Source of the DNA: Muribaculaceae bacterium
GTDB lineage: Bacteria > Bacteroidota > Bacteroidia > Bacteroidales > Muribaculaceae
Length of the DNA: 61,788 nucleotides
Direction of reading: 5' to 3'
Assembly (NCBI GenBank): GCA_029062005.1
Contig: JAIDQZ010000023.1
Span: forward strand, 1 to 61,788
Under the pieces are notes generated by a model, which worked only from the letters and a program-made list of their open reading frames with translations, searched no databases and was not told the origin of the DNA. Below, piece after piece: positions 1-9,179 of the stretch. Both the position numbers and the translations under genes were made by a program. The first letter of the stretch is position 1. Each line of letters begins with the position of its first letter.

Positions 1-48
1 CCGAAAGAACAGTCGCCTGACAATATCCAAAGTTCTTGACACAAAAAA

Positions 49-80
49 ATGAGAGTGCGCCATTTTGACACACCCTCATT
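49..80. terminator. Imperfect hairpin with A/T flanks upstream of yidC
   Basis: The arms atgagagtg and caccctcat pair with one mismatch around a 12-nt loop. A run of seven A precedes the hairpin and TTTATT follows it, so it could terminate in either direction. It probably ends the gene lying left of the window edge. No coding region is visible in positions 1-255 apart from this hairpin and the yidC promoter. Confidence 0.45.
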
Positions 81-130
81 TATTGTTAGAGAGATTCATG
101 GAACTGTAAAAAAAAGTAAATATATTTTTC

Positions 131-162
131 TTGCGGATTTTGAAAAAAAAGATTAATTTTGC
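131..162 (+). promoter_or_regulatory. Bacteroidetes-type promoter of yidC
   Basis: TTG at 131-133 is followed after exactly 20 nt by TAATTTTG at 154-161, matching the Bacteroidetes -33/-7 consensus TTG...TAnnTTTG. The predicted transcript starts near 166, giving a leader of about 90 nt before the ATG at 256. Confidence 0.7.
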
Positions 163-255
163 ATCTTGAATATCCGTGCGCGATGTTTTTATTCCCCATA
201 ACGGAATGTTCATTATAAATCTACAATAACAATATTAAACTTATACCGCCCCATA

Positions 256-2361
256 ATGGACAAGAACACAGCCTATGGCCTTATTCTTATGGCCCTCGTC
301 TTCTTCGGTTTCATGTATTTTACAACTCCTGATCCGGCAGCCGTGGAGGAGTTGGCTCAGAATGAACAGGTTGTTGCTGAGAATAACCAGCCCGCGGCAG
401 CCGCAATTTTCAGCGACACCGAGCGCGAATGGCTTGCAAAAAACATACTCTCTAACGGCACGCCTGTGACAGCCGAAAATGGAAGTCCTGCAGTGGCCCT
501 CAACAGCGGAGACGTTCGTCTGACTCTCGTTGGCGACTCTGTCTTTGGAACTGTATCAGTAAATGGAAAGATGCTTGAATGGAATTCTGTCGTGAACAAT
601 GATCTCACTGTAATGACCGCAGCCGAGCATACAGCAGCGCTTGATAAGGTGCGTGCGCTTTCCAATTCAATAGGAAGATATGGTCGCTTCGCTTCATTCC
701 TCACAGGAGAAAGTAAAACTCTTACACTTGAGAACGACGTGCTGAAGATCGACCTTTCTTCAAAGGGTGGTATTGTAACGCGTGCTGAACTGAAGAAGTA
801 CGATACGGAATACGATCCTGACGAGACGAAAAAAGTGAAGAATAAAGTCGTTATGTTTGATGCGGAATCAAACAGGATGAGCTTCATCCTTCCTCTTCCT
901 CAGGAAATATCGACCTCTGACCTTTACTTTGCTCCACAAGAAATGACAGACTCTACTGTCCTTATGGCGCTAAACCTTTCATCAGACGCTTTCTGGGGTA
1001 TCAGGTACACTCTCCCGAAAGGAGATAGTTACATGATAAAGATGGAGGTAGTTCAAAAGAATATGGCTCCAATAGTCCAGAGCAATGTCCGTAAGCTCGG
1101 AGTGAACTGGTATCAGGAAATTCACCGTCAGGAAAAAGGCAGGATGTTTGAGGAACGCAACTCCCGTCTTGCTTATAAATTCCTCGGTGGATCTGTAGAG
1201 GAATTGAGCGAGAGTAAGAATGTAACCAAGGAGCGTCAGCAAAAACTTAAATGGATTGCTTTTAAAAATCAATTCTTCTCCTCTGTACTTATAGCCGACA
1301 AAAACTTCAACTCCGCAGACTTCAATAGTGAGGTGCTTAAAGGAAGTGTATATCTGAAGTCGCTCACTGCAGACGCAGAAGTGAATGACTATGACTGGAA
1401 TGCGGAAAATCCGGCAGGCTTTAATTATTATATCGGCCCCAATCTCTATCCCCTTCTCAATAAGATTGACAAGAGTACATATGAGGATGAAAATCTTAAG
1501 CTTACAAAGCTTATTCCACTCGGGTGGCCAATCTTCCGCTGGATTAATACGCTCATAGTAATTCCGGTATTCAACTTCCTCGGAAGCTTCGGCTGGAACT
1601 ACGGCATCGTGATCCTTGTGCTTACTATCCTTCTCAAGCTTGTACTCTTCCCTCTCACTTACAAGAGCTATGTGAGTCAGGCAAAGATGCGCATTCTTGC
1701 TCCGGATATCAAGGAGATCAACGAAAAGTATCCCGGTAATGAGAATGCTATGACACGCCAGCAGAAGACCATGGCACTCTACAACAAGGCTGGTGCCAAC
1801 CCGATGTCGGGCTGTCTGCCGATGTTGCTCCAGATGCCTATTCTCTTCGCTATGTTCACTTTCTTCCCGAACTGTATTGAACTGCGCGGGCAGTCATTCC
1901 TATGGGCACATGACCTGGCAGCTCCTGATGCCATAATTTCATGGAGCGGCAACATCCCTCTTGTCACGGAATATTTCGGCAACCATATCTCCCTTTTCTG
2001 TCTGTTGATGACTGCGACAAACATCATCTACACGCGCTCTACAATGCAGGGCCAGAGCAACGGAATGCCGGGAATGAAGTGGATGATGTATCTCATGCCG
2101 CTCATGTTCCTCGTGTTCTTCAATAACTATGCCGCAGGTCTTAGCTATTATTACTTCCTGTCGCTTCTCATCACAATTATTCAGACCTATGCAATACGCA
2201 AGTGGTTTGTTAAGGAGGAGGATGTGCGTCGCGCTATGAAGGAGAACGCCAAGAAGCCTCAGAAAAAGTCAGGTTGGATGGCACGTCTGGAAGAGATGCA
2301 GAAGGAGCAGCAGCGTATGATGCGCGAACAGCAAAAGAACGGAGGTGCCCGTAAGCGTTGA
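256..2361 (+). CDS. yidC: Membrane protein insertase YidC
   Basis: Inserts and folds inner-membrane proteins, alone or with SecYEG. The 701-residue protein has an N-terminal membrane anchor (about 5-24), a large periplasmic beta-domain (about 50-440) and a C-terminal five-helix insertase core from about residue 450 (conserved FPLTYKSYVSQAKMR and GCLPMLLQMPILFAMF). It ends in a very basic tail (MMREQQKNGGARKR), as in proteins that contact ribosomes. The length fits Gram-negative YidC. The next gene starts 8 nt downstream. Its usual partners rnpA and yidD lie 53 kb away, near 56 kb. The family assignment is secure. Confidence 0.97.
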   Translation: MDKNTAYGLILMALVFFGFMYFTTPDPAAVEELAQNEQVVAENNQPAAAAIFSDTEREWLAKNILSNGTPVTAENGSPAVALNSGDVRLTLVGDSVFGTVSVNGKMLEWNSVVNNDLTVMTAAEHTAALDKVRALSNSIGRYGRFASFLTGESKTLTLENDVLKIDLSSKGGIVTRAELKKYDTEYDPDETKKVKNKVVMFDAESNRMSFILPLPQEISTSDLYFAPQEMTDSTVLMALNLSSDAFWGIRYTLPKGDSYMIKMEVVQKNMAPIVQSNVRKLGVNWYQEIHRQEKGRMFEERNSRLAYKFLGGSVEELSESKNVTKERQQKLKWIAFKNQFFSSVLIADKNFNSADFNSEVLKGSVYLKSLTADAEVNDYDWNAENPAGFNYYIGPNLYPLLNKIDKSTYEDENLKLTKLIPLGWPIFRWINTLIVIPVFNFLGSFGWNYGIVILVLTILLKLVLFPLTYKSYVSQAKMRILAPDIKEINEKYPGNENAMTRQQKTMALYNKAGANPMSGCLPMLLQMPILFAMFTFFPNCIELRGQSFLWAHDLAAPDAIISWSGNIPLVTEYFGNHISLFCLLMTATNIIYTRSTMQGQSNGMPGMKWMMYLMPLMFLVFFNNYAAGLSYYYFLSLLITIIQTYAIRKWFVKEEDVRRAMKENAKKPQKKSGWMARLEEMQKEQQRMMREQQKNGGARKR

Positions 2362-2368
2362 ATGAATC

Positions 2369-3166
2369 ATGCGTAGCTTCCGGATAATGCTGGCTTTAGT
2401 GATGCTTTTTGTATCACTTCTTTGGCTGTTGTTAGGCACTGCAGCTCCGGTCTATGCAATCATTTCCGAGCAGGCTCAGATTATCCCTTCTGCAATTCAG
2501 TCCACTTTAGGCGCAACCATAGTCTGGATTGTGGCGACTATGCTGCTTGGAAGGGTCTATTGTGCAACAGCGTGTCCAGTCGGTACTATGCAGGATCTTG
2601 TGATCTGGGGTAGACGGAAACTTGATGTTGATCACAAATTCCACTATGAAGATGGCAGAAAAATCAGATTTGTGGTGTTGGCGGCGTATATTGTTTCCTT
2701 GATTTTGGGGATTTTCGCCGTCTGCTATGTGATAGAACCCTGGAATATCATGCGCAACGCCGCCTCTGTAGTGCGTCATGCCGACACTTCCATGACGTGG
2801 GGTGCAATCGGCATTTCCGTAGCAGTAGGAATGGCGACAGGCATCGTGACGCTTTCTGTCATTTTATTATGGGCATGGCGGTCTGGCAAAGCTTTTTGCA
2901 CTACAGTCTGTCCGATAGGAACAGCCCTTGGATGCATGCATTCGCAGACACTGATGCATATAGCTATTGATCCCGACAAATGTATCAGCTGTATGAAATG
3001 TGAGGATGTATGCGCGGCTAAATGTATAAAGGTAGTCCAGAGGTATGTCGACAATTCACGTTGTGTCCGCTGTTTCGAATGTACCGATGTGTGCCCTAAT
3101 GACGCAATACGTTTCCAGATCAACAAGGGCCGCAATAGGAATACTCCCATGTTGATTGAAAATTAA
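2369..3166 (+). CDS. NapH/YccM-like 4Fe-4S membrane protein
   Basis: Probable membrane-bound electron-transfer protein of the NapH/NosR/RdxA polyferredoxin family. Hydrophobic segments lie near residues 6-28, 45-62, 100-122 and 148-170. Each of two CxxxCP motifs (C65/C69 and C177/C181) follows a membrane segment, as is typical of this family. Two C-terminal ferredoxin clusters follow (C205, C208, C211, C215 and C232, C235, C238, C242), each able to bind a 4Fe-4S centre. The gene starts 8 nt after yidC and is probably co-transcribed with it. No nitrate or nitrous oxide reductase gene is nearby, so the redox partner is unknown. Confidence 0.85.
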   Translation: MRSFRIMLALVMLFVSLLWLLLGTAAPVYAIISEQAQIIPSAIQSTLGATIVWIVATMLLGRVYCATACPVGTMQDLVIWGRRKLDVDHKFHYEDGRKIRFVVLAAYIVSLILGIFAVCYVIEPWNIMRNAASVVRHADTSMTWGAIGISVAVGMATGIVTLSVILLWAWRSGKAFCTTVCPIGTALGCMHSQTLMHIAIDPDKCISCMKCEDVCAAKCIKVVQRYVDNSRCVRCFECTDVCPNDAIRFQINKGRNRNTPMLIEN

Positions 3167-3241
3167 TATAATCCGGAGTCTTGAAACAAGTAACTTTTGA
3201 CGGCCTTGCAGGGACAAATTCTAAATTCTAAACTCTAACAT

Positions 3242-4036
3242 ATGAAGCAATATCATGATCTGCTCCGACACATACTTGAGCATGGTCAGCGTAAGGATGA
3301 CCGTACCGGTACCGGTACAATTTCTACCTTCGGATATCAGATGCGTTTTGATCTGTCGGAAGGATTTCCTCTTGTCACTACTAAGAAAACTCATCTGAAA
3401 AGCATAATTTATGAGCTTCTGTGGTTTTTAAAAGGAGATACCAATGTAAAGTACCTTCAGGATCACGGTGTGAGGATATGGAATGAATGGGCAGATCCTG
3501 ACGGTGATCTCGGGCATATTTACGGTTATCAATGGCGCTCGTGGCCCGACTATGACGGAGGTTGTATCGACCAGATAAAGCAGGCTGTAGAGACTCTTAA
3601 GAATAATCCTGATTCACGTAGGATCATCGTGAGTGCCTGGAACGTGGCGGATCTTGACAATATGAACCTTCCGCCATGTCATGCTTTCTTCCAGATGTAT
3701 GTCAGCGATGGGAAGCTATCTTTGCAGTTGTATCAGCGAAGTGCTGACTGCTTCCTCGGCGTTCCGTTTAATATTGCCTCTTATGCGCTTCTTACCATGA
3801 TGCTTGCTCAGGTGTGTGGACTGAAACCGGGAGAGTTCATCCATACCCTTGGTGATGCTCACATATATGTAAATCATCTTGACCAGGTGAGGCTTCAGTT
3901 GACAAGGGAGCCACGTCCGCTTCCTGATATGCGTATAAATCCGGACATCAAGGATATTTTTGAATTTGATTATCAGGATTTCACATTGGAAAACTATGAT
4001 CCTTGGCCTGCCATAAAAGGGACAGTCAGCGTATGA
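3242..4036 (+). CDS. thyA: Thymidylate synthase
   Basis: Methylates dUMP to dTMP using methylene-tetrahydrofolate. The protein is 264 residues, the same length as E. coli ThyA. The catalytic cysteine is C146 in [12 protein letters not shown], and the folate/nucleotide-binding motifs [19 protein letters not shown] and HIYVNH are present. A 75-bp gap separates it from the iron-sulfur protein gene; I see no convincing promoter there. A glycosyltransferase gene follows after 31 bp. Confidence 0.97.
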   Translation: MKQYHDLLRHILEHGQRKDDRTGTGTISTFGYQMRFDLSEGFPLVTTKKTHLKSIIYELLWFLKGDTNVKYLQDHGVRIWNEWADPDGDLGHIYGYQWRSWPDYDGGCIDQIKQAVETLKNNPDSRRIIVSAWNVADLDNMNLPPCHAFFQMYVSDGKLSLQLYQRSADCFLGVPFNIASYALLTMMLAQVCGLKPGEFIHTLGDAHIYVNHLDQVRLQLTREPRPLPDMRINPDIKDIFEFDYQDFTLENYDPWPAIKGTVSV

Positions 4037-4067
4037 GATGCTGAAATTGGGAGTGCAGCTTTGAATT

Positions 4068-5327
4068 ATGGATAAAAAACTGACCTTCATAAGTCGCAGC
4101 GACATTCGTGGCGGAGCGGCTATAGTCACATATCGTTTAGTTGAGGCACTGCGTGTCGCCGGAGTCGATGCAAGGATGCTCGTGTGTGAGAAAATGAGCG
4201 ATTCTGATTTTGTGCAGGTATGTGCTTCGGCATGGCGAATAAAGTATTCTTTTTTTAAGGAACGTCTTAAAGTGTTTTTCAACAATGGGTTCAACCGAAG
4301 TAATTTATTTAAGGTTGATCCTGCCTGTGAAGGTCTGCCTTTGTGGAATCATCCTTGGGTCCGTAATGCGGATGCCGTATTTCTTGGATGGGTGAATCAG
4401 GGGATGTTGAGTCTGCATGGATTACATAAGATAGCGGGGCTTGGAAAACCTGTGATATGGATAATGCATGATATGTGGAACATGACGGGGATATGTCATC
4501 ATGCCGGAGCTTGTGACGGTTTTCATGATAAATGTGGATGTTGTCCGCTATTAGGAGAAGGAAGTAAGCAAAACGACATGTCGCGTAAGACGTGGGAGTC
4601 CAAGAAACTTCTTTATGAAGACCGTAAGATAAGGTTTATTGCCGTCAGCTCATGGCTTGCACAAAAGGCGGCCGAGAGTAGCCTGCTGTGTGACATGGAT
4701 GTAAAGGTGATTCCTAATCCGTTTAATATTGGCGGTGATTCGGATATGAATGAAAGGTTAGGTAAAAGGACAGGAAAGGTTAGGATTATATTCGGGGCGG
4801 CAAGACTGGACGACCCTATTAAAGGTCTCCCGGTATTGAAAGAGGCTTTGGATGTGATAGGGAGCTCATATCCAGAGATTGCATCAGACCTTGAATTAGT
4901 GACTTTCGGATCGGTAAGGGAGGTCGGCAGTCTGAACGCTTTTACGATTCCTCATCGTCATCTCGGAGTGATTAAGGGAGCGGATGAGATCAAGAAGGCT
5001 TATGAAAGTTGCGATATAGTAGTGTCAACATCTGATTATGAGACGCTTCCCGGCACTCTTGTGGAGGGACAGGCATATGGATGCATTCCGGTAGCAGTCC
5101 ATCATGGAGGTCAAGGTGATATAATAGATCATCAGAAGACAGGCTGGCTGGCATCATGGAGTGATTCTCCCTCCGTTCGGGCAGCAAATGTTGCTGATGG
5201 CATCGTGTGGGCATACAGAAACTGCGGGAATATCGACTTGCTGAAAGCAATGAGAATGTCGGTGGAAAAGAAATTCAGCGCACCCGAAGTGGCAAGGAAA
5301 GTCCTTGAATTTGCATTTGAAAAGTGA
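4068..5327 (+). CDS. Glycosyltransferase, GT4-like
   Basis: Probable cytoplasmic GT-B glycosyltransferase of 419 residues. The N-terminus shows the donor-side glycine motif (SDIRGGAAIVTYRL). The middle carries HDMWNMTGICHH followed by a cysteine-rich CDGFHDKCGCCPLL, a pattern I know from GT4 enzymes of Bacteroidetes polysaccharide loci. The C-terminal half has the nucleotide-sugar E(x7)E-type region (STSDYETLPGTLVEGQAYG). The gene stands apart from the main polysaccharide operon, between thyA and tRNA-Pro. Its substrate cannot be read from sequence. Confidence 0.85.
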   Translation: MDKKLTFISRSDIRGGAAIVTYRLVEALRVAGVDARMLVCEKMSDSDFVQVCASAWRIKYSFFKERLKVFFNNGFNRSNLFKVDPACEGLPLWNHPWVRNADAVFLGWVNQGMLSLHGLHKIAGLGKPVIWIMHDMWNMTGICHHAGACDGFHDKCGCCPLLGEGSKQNDMSRKTWESKKLLYEDRKIRFIAVSSWLAQKAAESSLLCDMDVKVIPNPFNIGGDSDMNERLGKRTGKVRIIFGAARLDDPIKGLPVLKEALDVIGSSYPEIASDLELVTFGSVREVGSLNAFTIPHRHLGVIKGADEIKKAYESCDIVVSTSDYETLPGTLVEGQAYGCIPVAVHHGGQGDIIDHQKTGWLASWSDSPSVRAANVADGIVWAYRNCGNIDLLKAMRMSVEKKFSAPEVARKVLEFAFEK

Positions 5328-5366
5328 TCACGTGATGTCGTGACCGGTGTCAATATTGTTTAGCCA

Positions 5367-5397
5367 CAAAAAAAAGATGCAATCATGTGATTGCATC
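5367..5397 (-). terminator. Rho-independent terminator of tRNA-Pro
   Basis: Read on the minus strand, a perfect stem gatgcaatca / tgattgcatc (5376-5397) is followed by a run of eight T. It lies 7 nt past the tRNA 3' end. Confidence 0.8.
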
Positions 5398-5404
5398 CTT
5401 TCTG

Positions 5405-5478
5405 TCGGGGTGACAGGATTCGAACCTGCGACCACCTGGTCCCAAACCAGGTGCGCTACCGGACTGCGCTACGCCCCG
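5405..5478 (-). tRNA. tRNA-Pro (anticodon UGG)
   Basis: The minus strand folds as a cloverleaf. The anticodon stem CCTGG/CCAGG encloses a loop with anticodon TGG, the T-loop is TTCGAAT, and the D-arm begins TAGCGCAG. The acceptor strands CGGGGCG and CACCCCG pair except for a C6-A67 mismatch. The discriminator is A, and the 3' CCA is not encoded (ACAGA follows). It has its own promoter and terminator and stands alone. Confidence 0.93.
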
Positions 5479-5505
5479 ATTGCCGTGATTTTTTCATCGA
5501 CTGTG

Positions 5506-5536
5506 CAAAGTTAATTGTTTTTATTGGATCTTGCAA
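5506..5536 (-). promoter_or_regulatory. Promoter of tRNA-Pro
   Basis: On the minus strand, TTG (5536-5534), 20 nt and TAACTTTG (5513-5506) match the Bacteroidetes consensus exactly. The predicted start is about 24 nt before the tRNA 5' end. Confidence 0.75.
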
Positions 5537-5598
5537 GAAATTCTTTATTTTTTTCTCTTCTCTTATATACATTTTCGTTTATGAATCGTTAAAAGAGT

Positions 5599-5997
5599 AT
5601 GAGAAAGATGAAGCTTATATCGGTTTTTGCAATAGTGGCTGTTGTGATGATGATCATGACAGCTCTTCCTTCCTATGCTAAGGGGGACGCGAAAATTAAC
5701 TTTAAAGAAACTGTTTACGATTTCGGTGAGATATCTGTCAAGGACGGAAAGGTGTCGCATGAATTTGCGTTTACAAATGCCGGAGATAAAAATCTGGTCA
5801 TTACAAATGCACGTGCAGATTGTGGATGTACACGGCCTGAATATAGTGACGCCCCCGTCGCTCCAGGGAAATCGGGTAAGGTCAAGGTGACGTTTGCTCC
5901 GGCTGCACAGGGACATTTTTCGAAGAAAATCACCATTACTACAAATGGAGTCCCCCGAAAGGCGAGGCTTCTCATCAAAGGCGAGGTAGTGAAATGA
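5599..5997 (+). CDS. DUF1573 exported protein
   Basis: A 132-residue protein with a signal peptide (about 1-27, ending PSYA) and one DUF1573 immunoglobulin-like domain. The family hallmark NARADCGCTRPEYS (C75, C77) and the closing pattern APGKSGKVKVTF are clear. DUF1573 proteins are abundant exported proteins of Bacteroidetes with no established function; the two close cysteines could bind metal or form a disulfide (inference). The stop overlaps the start of a second DUF1573 gene by 4 nt, so the pair is translationally coupled. Confidence 0.88.
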   Translation: MRKMKLISVFAIVAVVMMIMTALPSYAKGDAKINFKETVYDFGEISVKDGKVSHEFAFTNAGDKNLVITNARADCGCTRPEYSDAPVAPGKSGKVKVTFAPAAQGHFSKKITITTNGVPRKARLLIKGEVVK

Positions 5998-6767
5998 AAA
6001 ATAACCTGCTCCCCAAAGGGAGATCGATGCCTTGTACAGTGATTCTCATTACAATTGTTCTGGGAATTGCCCTGTCAGCATACTGCCAGATTGAGAAGTC
6101 TCTTGAATTTATTCCGGGAGTGGTAGACTTCGGAATAATTCGGGAAGAAGATGGAAAAGTAAGCAGAGAAGTTAAGGCTGTCAACATTTCTTCTGATTCC
6201 ACATATATTATTTCAGCGAGGACAAGCTGCGGATGTTCAGAAGTGGAGTATAGTCAGGATATGATTGCTCCCGGTGATACTGCTTATGTGACAGTTACAT
6301 ATGATCCTAATAACCGTCCTGGCAAATTCCTTAAGACAGTCAAGTTCTTCACCGGAGAAGATAGGATAAGCAATTCTGTGAAACTTAGCGGCATCGTCAT
6401 CCCGAGCAGGGAGAATATTGATGAGGCATATCCCTTTCAAGCAGGGAGACTGCGTCTTTCTGCATTGCTTGTCAATGCCGGTGAGGTATCGAGAAAAGAG
6501 GCGCGCCCGCTTTTCGTAGGCATATATAATGACAGTGAACATCCTGTAACTCTTGTCGCAGATACCCGGGATACGGCTCTTGAGGTAACGTTGACTCCTG
6601 ATATTATAGAGCCTTTTGGAGTCTCCACCTTGACTATGATGCTTAAAGGAAGGCTTTTTAAAGGAGACGAGACGGATTTTTTGTATAAGACATTTATCAA
6701 GGATGCCTTGACCGGTGATACTGTAGTATGCATTCCGGTAGGAGGCACAATCAAATCCAACATATAA
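5994..6767 (+). CDS. DUF1573 exported protein, longer paralogue
   Basis: A 257-residue protein with a hydrophobic N-terminal segment (about 14-31), then a DUF1573 domain with ISARTSCGCSEVEYS (C79, C81) and APGDTAYVTVTY. A second beta-rich segment (about 140-255) lacks the CxC motif and may be a degenerate repeat of the same fold. It overlaps the upstream single-domain paralogue by 4 nt and is followed by meaB after 15 bp. No biochemical function can be assigned. Confidence 0.82.
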   Translation: MKNNLLPKGRSMPCTVILITIVLGIALSAYCQIEKSLEFIPGVVDFGIIREEDGKVSREVKAVNISSDSTYIISARTSCGCSEVEYSQDMIAPGDTAYVTVTYDPNNRPGKFLKTVKFFTGEDRISNSVKLSGIVIPSRENIDEAYPFQAGRLRLSALLVNAGEVSRKEARPLFVGIYNDSEHPVTLVADTRDTALEVTLTPDIIEPFGVSTLTMMLKGRLFKGDETDFLYKTFIKDALTGDTVVCIPVGGTIKSNI

Positions 6768-6782
6768 CCTAAATATTACATA

Positions 6783-7877
6783 ATGGAACATCCTGAAAAC
6801 GATGCGAAATATGTCGGACTCCGTGTGAATGCGGGCGTAAAGTCAAATCCGACAGTGAATCCATATAGAAAGGTCGTAAAGAAAAAAAGGATACTTACTG
6901 CTGGCGAATATGTGGAAGGTATTCTGAAAGGTGACGTAAGTCTTCTTGGTAGGGCGGTGACGCTTATTGAGAGCACTGCTGAAGATCATCAGTCAATTGC
7001 ACAGGAGGTCATAGAGAAATGCCTGCCTTATAGTGGCAATTCACGCAGAATTGGCATCACAGGCGTGCCGGGAGCCGGAAAGTCGACATCGATAGATGTG
7101 TTCGGTACCCATGTGATACGTCAGGGTCATAAGCTGGCTGTTCTGGCTATCGATCCCAGCAGCGAGCGTACAAGGGGAAGTATTCTTGGCGATAAGACGA
7201 GAATGGAGAAACTGTCGCTTGAAAAAGATGCGTTTATACGTCCCTCTCCCTCCGGAGGATCTCTTGGAGGTGTGGCTCGCAAGACGAGGGAGACGATTGT
7301 GCTTTGCGAGGCTGCCGGATATGACCGTATTTTTGTGGAGACAGTCGGAGTAGGGCAGAGCGAGACGGCGGTGCACTCAATGGTGGATTTCTTCCTGCTT
7401 ATCCAGCTTGCAGGCACAGGAGATGAACTTCAGGGTATAAAGAGGGGAATCATGGAGATGGCTGATGGAATCGCTATAAACAAGTGTGATGGTGACAATG
7501 TAGATAGATGCAAACTTGCTGCCCAGCAGTTTCGCACGGCATTGATGCTATTTCCTCCGACTCCGAGCAAGTGGGTGCCGGAAGTGGTGACCTACAGCGG
7601 ATATTATGAGCTGGATATCGACAAGGTCTGGGATATGATCGACAGATACTTTAAGTATGTCGAGGAGACTGGCTATTTCGAGCGCAAGCGTAATGAACAG
7701 GCTCGTTATTGGATGACAGAGACTATCGAGGAGCAGCTCCGGAGCAGATTTTATCATACACCAGGACTGAAGGAACTTCTTGAACAGAAAGAACTGCGCG
7801 TTCTGAATAATGAACAGTCTTCCTTCACGGCTGCTAAGGATGTTCTTGACTATTATTTTGAATATATCCGTAAATGA
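6783..7877 (+). CDS. meaB: Methylmalonyl-CoA mutase-associated GTPase MeaB
   Basis: A G3E-family GTPase of 364 residues that guards and reloads the B12 cofactor of methylmalonyl-CoA mutase, used in propionate/succinate metabolism. It shows a Walker A motif GVPGAGKS (residues 94-101), the family-specific DPSSERTRGSILGDKTRM and an NKCDGDN guanine-recognition motif. The C-terminal helical dimerisation part is present. The mutase genes mutA/mutB, commonly adjacent, are not in the window. It is probably the last gene of the run that starts with the DUF1573 pair. Confidence 0.93.
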   Translation: MEHPENDAKYVGLRVNAGVKSNPTVNPYRKVVKKKRILTAGEYVEGILKGDVSLLGRAVTLIESTAEDHQSIAQEVIEKCLPYSGNSRRIGITGVPGAGKSTSIDVFGTHVIRQGHKLAVLAIDPSSERTRGSILGDKTRMEKLSLEKDAFIRPSPSGGSLGGVARKTRETIVLCEAAGYDRIFVETVGVGQSETAVHSMVDFFLLIQLAGTGDELQGIKRGIMEMADGIAINKCDGDNVDRCKLAAQQFRTALMLFPPTPSKWVPEVVTYSGYYELDIDKVWDMIDRYFKYVEETGYFERKRNEQARYWMTETIEEQLRSRFYHTPGLKELLEQKELRVLNNEQSSFTAAKDVLDYYFEYIRK

Positions 7878-7927
7878 GTGATTGCTAATAGTGTAATGCT
7901 GATTGGCTAAAATGATGTGGGCAATAG

Positions 7928-7958
7928 TTGTTTTTGTTAAAATTTTTAACTAACTTTG
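7928..7958 (+). promoter_or_regulatory. Promoter of the wecA-wza-cpsB cluster
   Basis: TTG at 7928-7930, 20 nt, then TAACTTTG at 7951-7958: a full Bacteroidetes promoter. The leader to the ATG at 8025 is about 62 nt. Confidence 0.75.
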
Positions 7959-8024
7959 CAACACGGCAGAGTCGCTCTAAAAGAAGTCATGAGGCTATCG
8001 CGCTCTGAAGGAATAAAACAGTAA

Positions 8025-9167
8025 ATGTTGTTTATGGCATCATCATATTGGATATATACTGACATGATGGTTTTCTGTGTAGCATTATTGCTTACCGGAA
8101 TCATTATCCCCCAGATACTTCTCATAGCCTTCAGCAAAAAGCTTTTTGATGAAGTTGATGAGCGTAAGATTCATAAGGGGGTGGTCCCGAGGCTTGGAGG
8201 AATTGCCTTCTTGCCTGCCATAATTTTTTCCATATGTCTGGTGCTTGCCATAAACATGAGTCTTGGAATCACAGGTTCTGTATATGTGTTTTCAGATTGC
8301 AGCCGGTCGATCTTGTATCTGTTGTGTGCCGAGATGCTCATGTTTCTTGTAGGAATAGCCGATGACCTGATCGGAGTGCGGTATAAGGCGAAATTCGTTT
8401 GCCAGATACTATGTGCAATTTTCATATGTGCATCCGGATCATATATCCATGACATGGGTGGAATGTTATGGTTGGAAGATCTTCCTTCCTGGTTGGGATG
8501 GTGCTTGTCAGTATTCGTGGTGGTGTATATTGTCAACGCTGTCAATCTGATAGATGGTATCGACGGTCTTGCATCAGGATTAAGTGGCATAGCTTTGATA
8601 TACTTCGGTATTCTCCTTACACTTGCACAGGAGTGGATGCTTGCTTTGTTGGCATGGGCACAGCTCGGAACACTTGTGCCGTTCTTCTATTTCAATGTGT
8701 TTGGCAACCCTCAGAAACGCAAGAAAATATTCATGGGCGACACCGGTTCGCTCACTGTAGGAATAATGCTTTCTTTTATAGCTCTGAGTGTGACCGATAT
8801 CGATGCTCCGGAAGTGACGAAAGATTACAATATGCTTGTTCTAGCGTTCTCTCCCCTGATTATACCTGCGTTTGACGTAGTGAGGGTCTATTTCCATCGT
8901 ATCCGCCAGCATAGAAATCCTTTCCTGCCTGACAAATGCCATATACATCATAAATTACTCGCTCTTGGGCTTAACCAGAGGGCGTCCCTGTGTACGATTC
9001 TTCTTTCGGCTGTTATATTCATGCTTGTCAACGTATCGTTGTCTCCCTATATATCTGCAACTTGGCTTCTTGTTGGAGATGTCGCGATCTGGTTGTGCGG
9101 CAATCTGCTGATCACTCGTGCCATACGAAAGAAAGAAGCAAGAATTCACACTACATTGTACGAATAA
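8025..9167 (+). CDS. WecA/TagO-type undecaprenyl-phosphate sugar-1-phosphate transferase
   Basis: Polytopic inner-membrane enzyme of the MraY/WecA family that transfers a HexNAc-1-phosphate from a UDP-sugar to undecaprenyl phosphate, the first step of a lipid-linked glycan. The 380-residue protein has about ten membrane segments and the family motifs GIADDLIGVRYKAKF, NAVNLIDGIDGLASG, FMGDTGSLTVG and CHIHHKLLALG. ATG 8025 and ATG 8034 are both possible starts. It is followed after 12 bp by a Wza-type gene. It may supply the primed lipid for the polysaccharide operon at 22-39 kb, which has no initiating transferase of its own (inference). Confidence 0.92.
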   Translation: MLFMASSYWIYTDMMVFCVALLLTGIIIPQILLIAFSKKLFDEVDERKIHKGVVPRLGGIAFLPAIIFSICLVLAINMSLGITGSVYVFSDCSRSILYLLCAEMLMFLVGIADDLIGVRYKAKFVCQILCAIFICASGSYIHDMGGMLWLEDLPSWLGWCLSVFVVVYIVNAVNLIDGIDGLASGLSGIALIYFGILLTLAQEWMLALLAWAQLGTLVPFFYFNVFGNPQKRKKIFMGDTGSLTVGIMLSFIALSVTDIDAPEVTKDYNMLVLAFSPLIIPAFDVVRVYFHRIRQHRNPFLPDKCHIHHKLLALGLNQRASLCTILLSAVIFMLVNVSLSPYISATWLLVGDVAIWLCGNLLITRAIRKKEARIHTTLYE

Positions 9168-9179
9168 AAATTTAAGTAA

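Noticed and set aside
5391..5681. 96-codon plus-strand frame across the tRNA region
   Set aside because: It runs antisense through tRNA-Pro and its promoter and overlaps the DUF1573 start; no protein-like composition.
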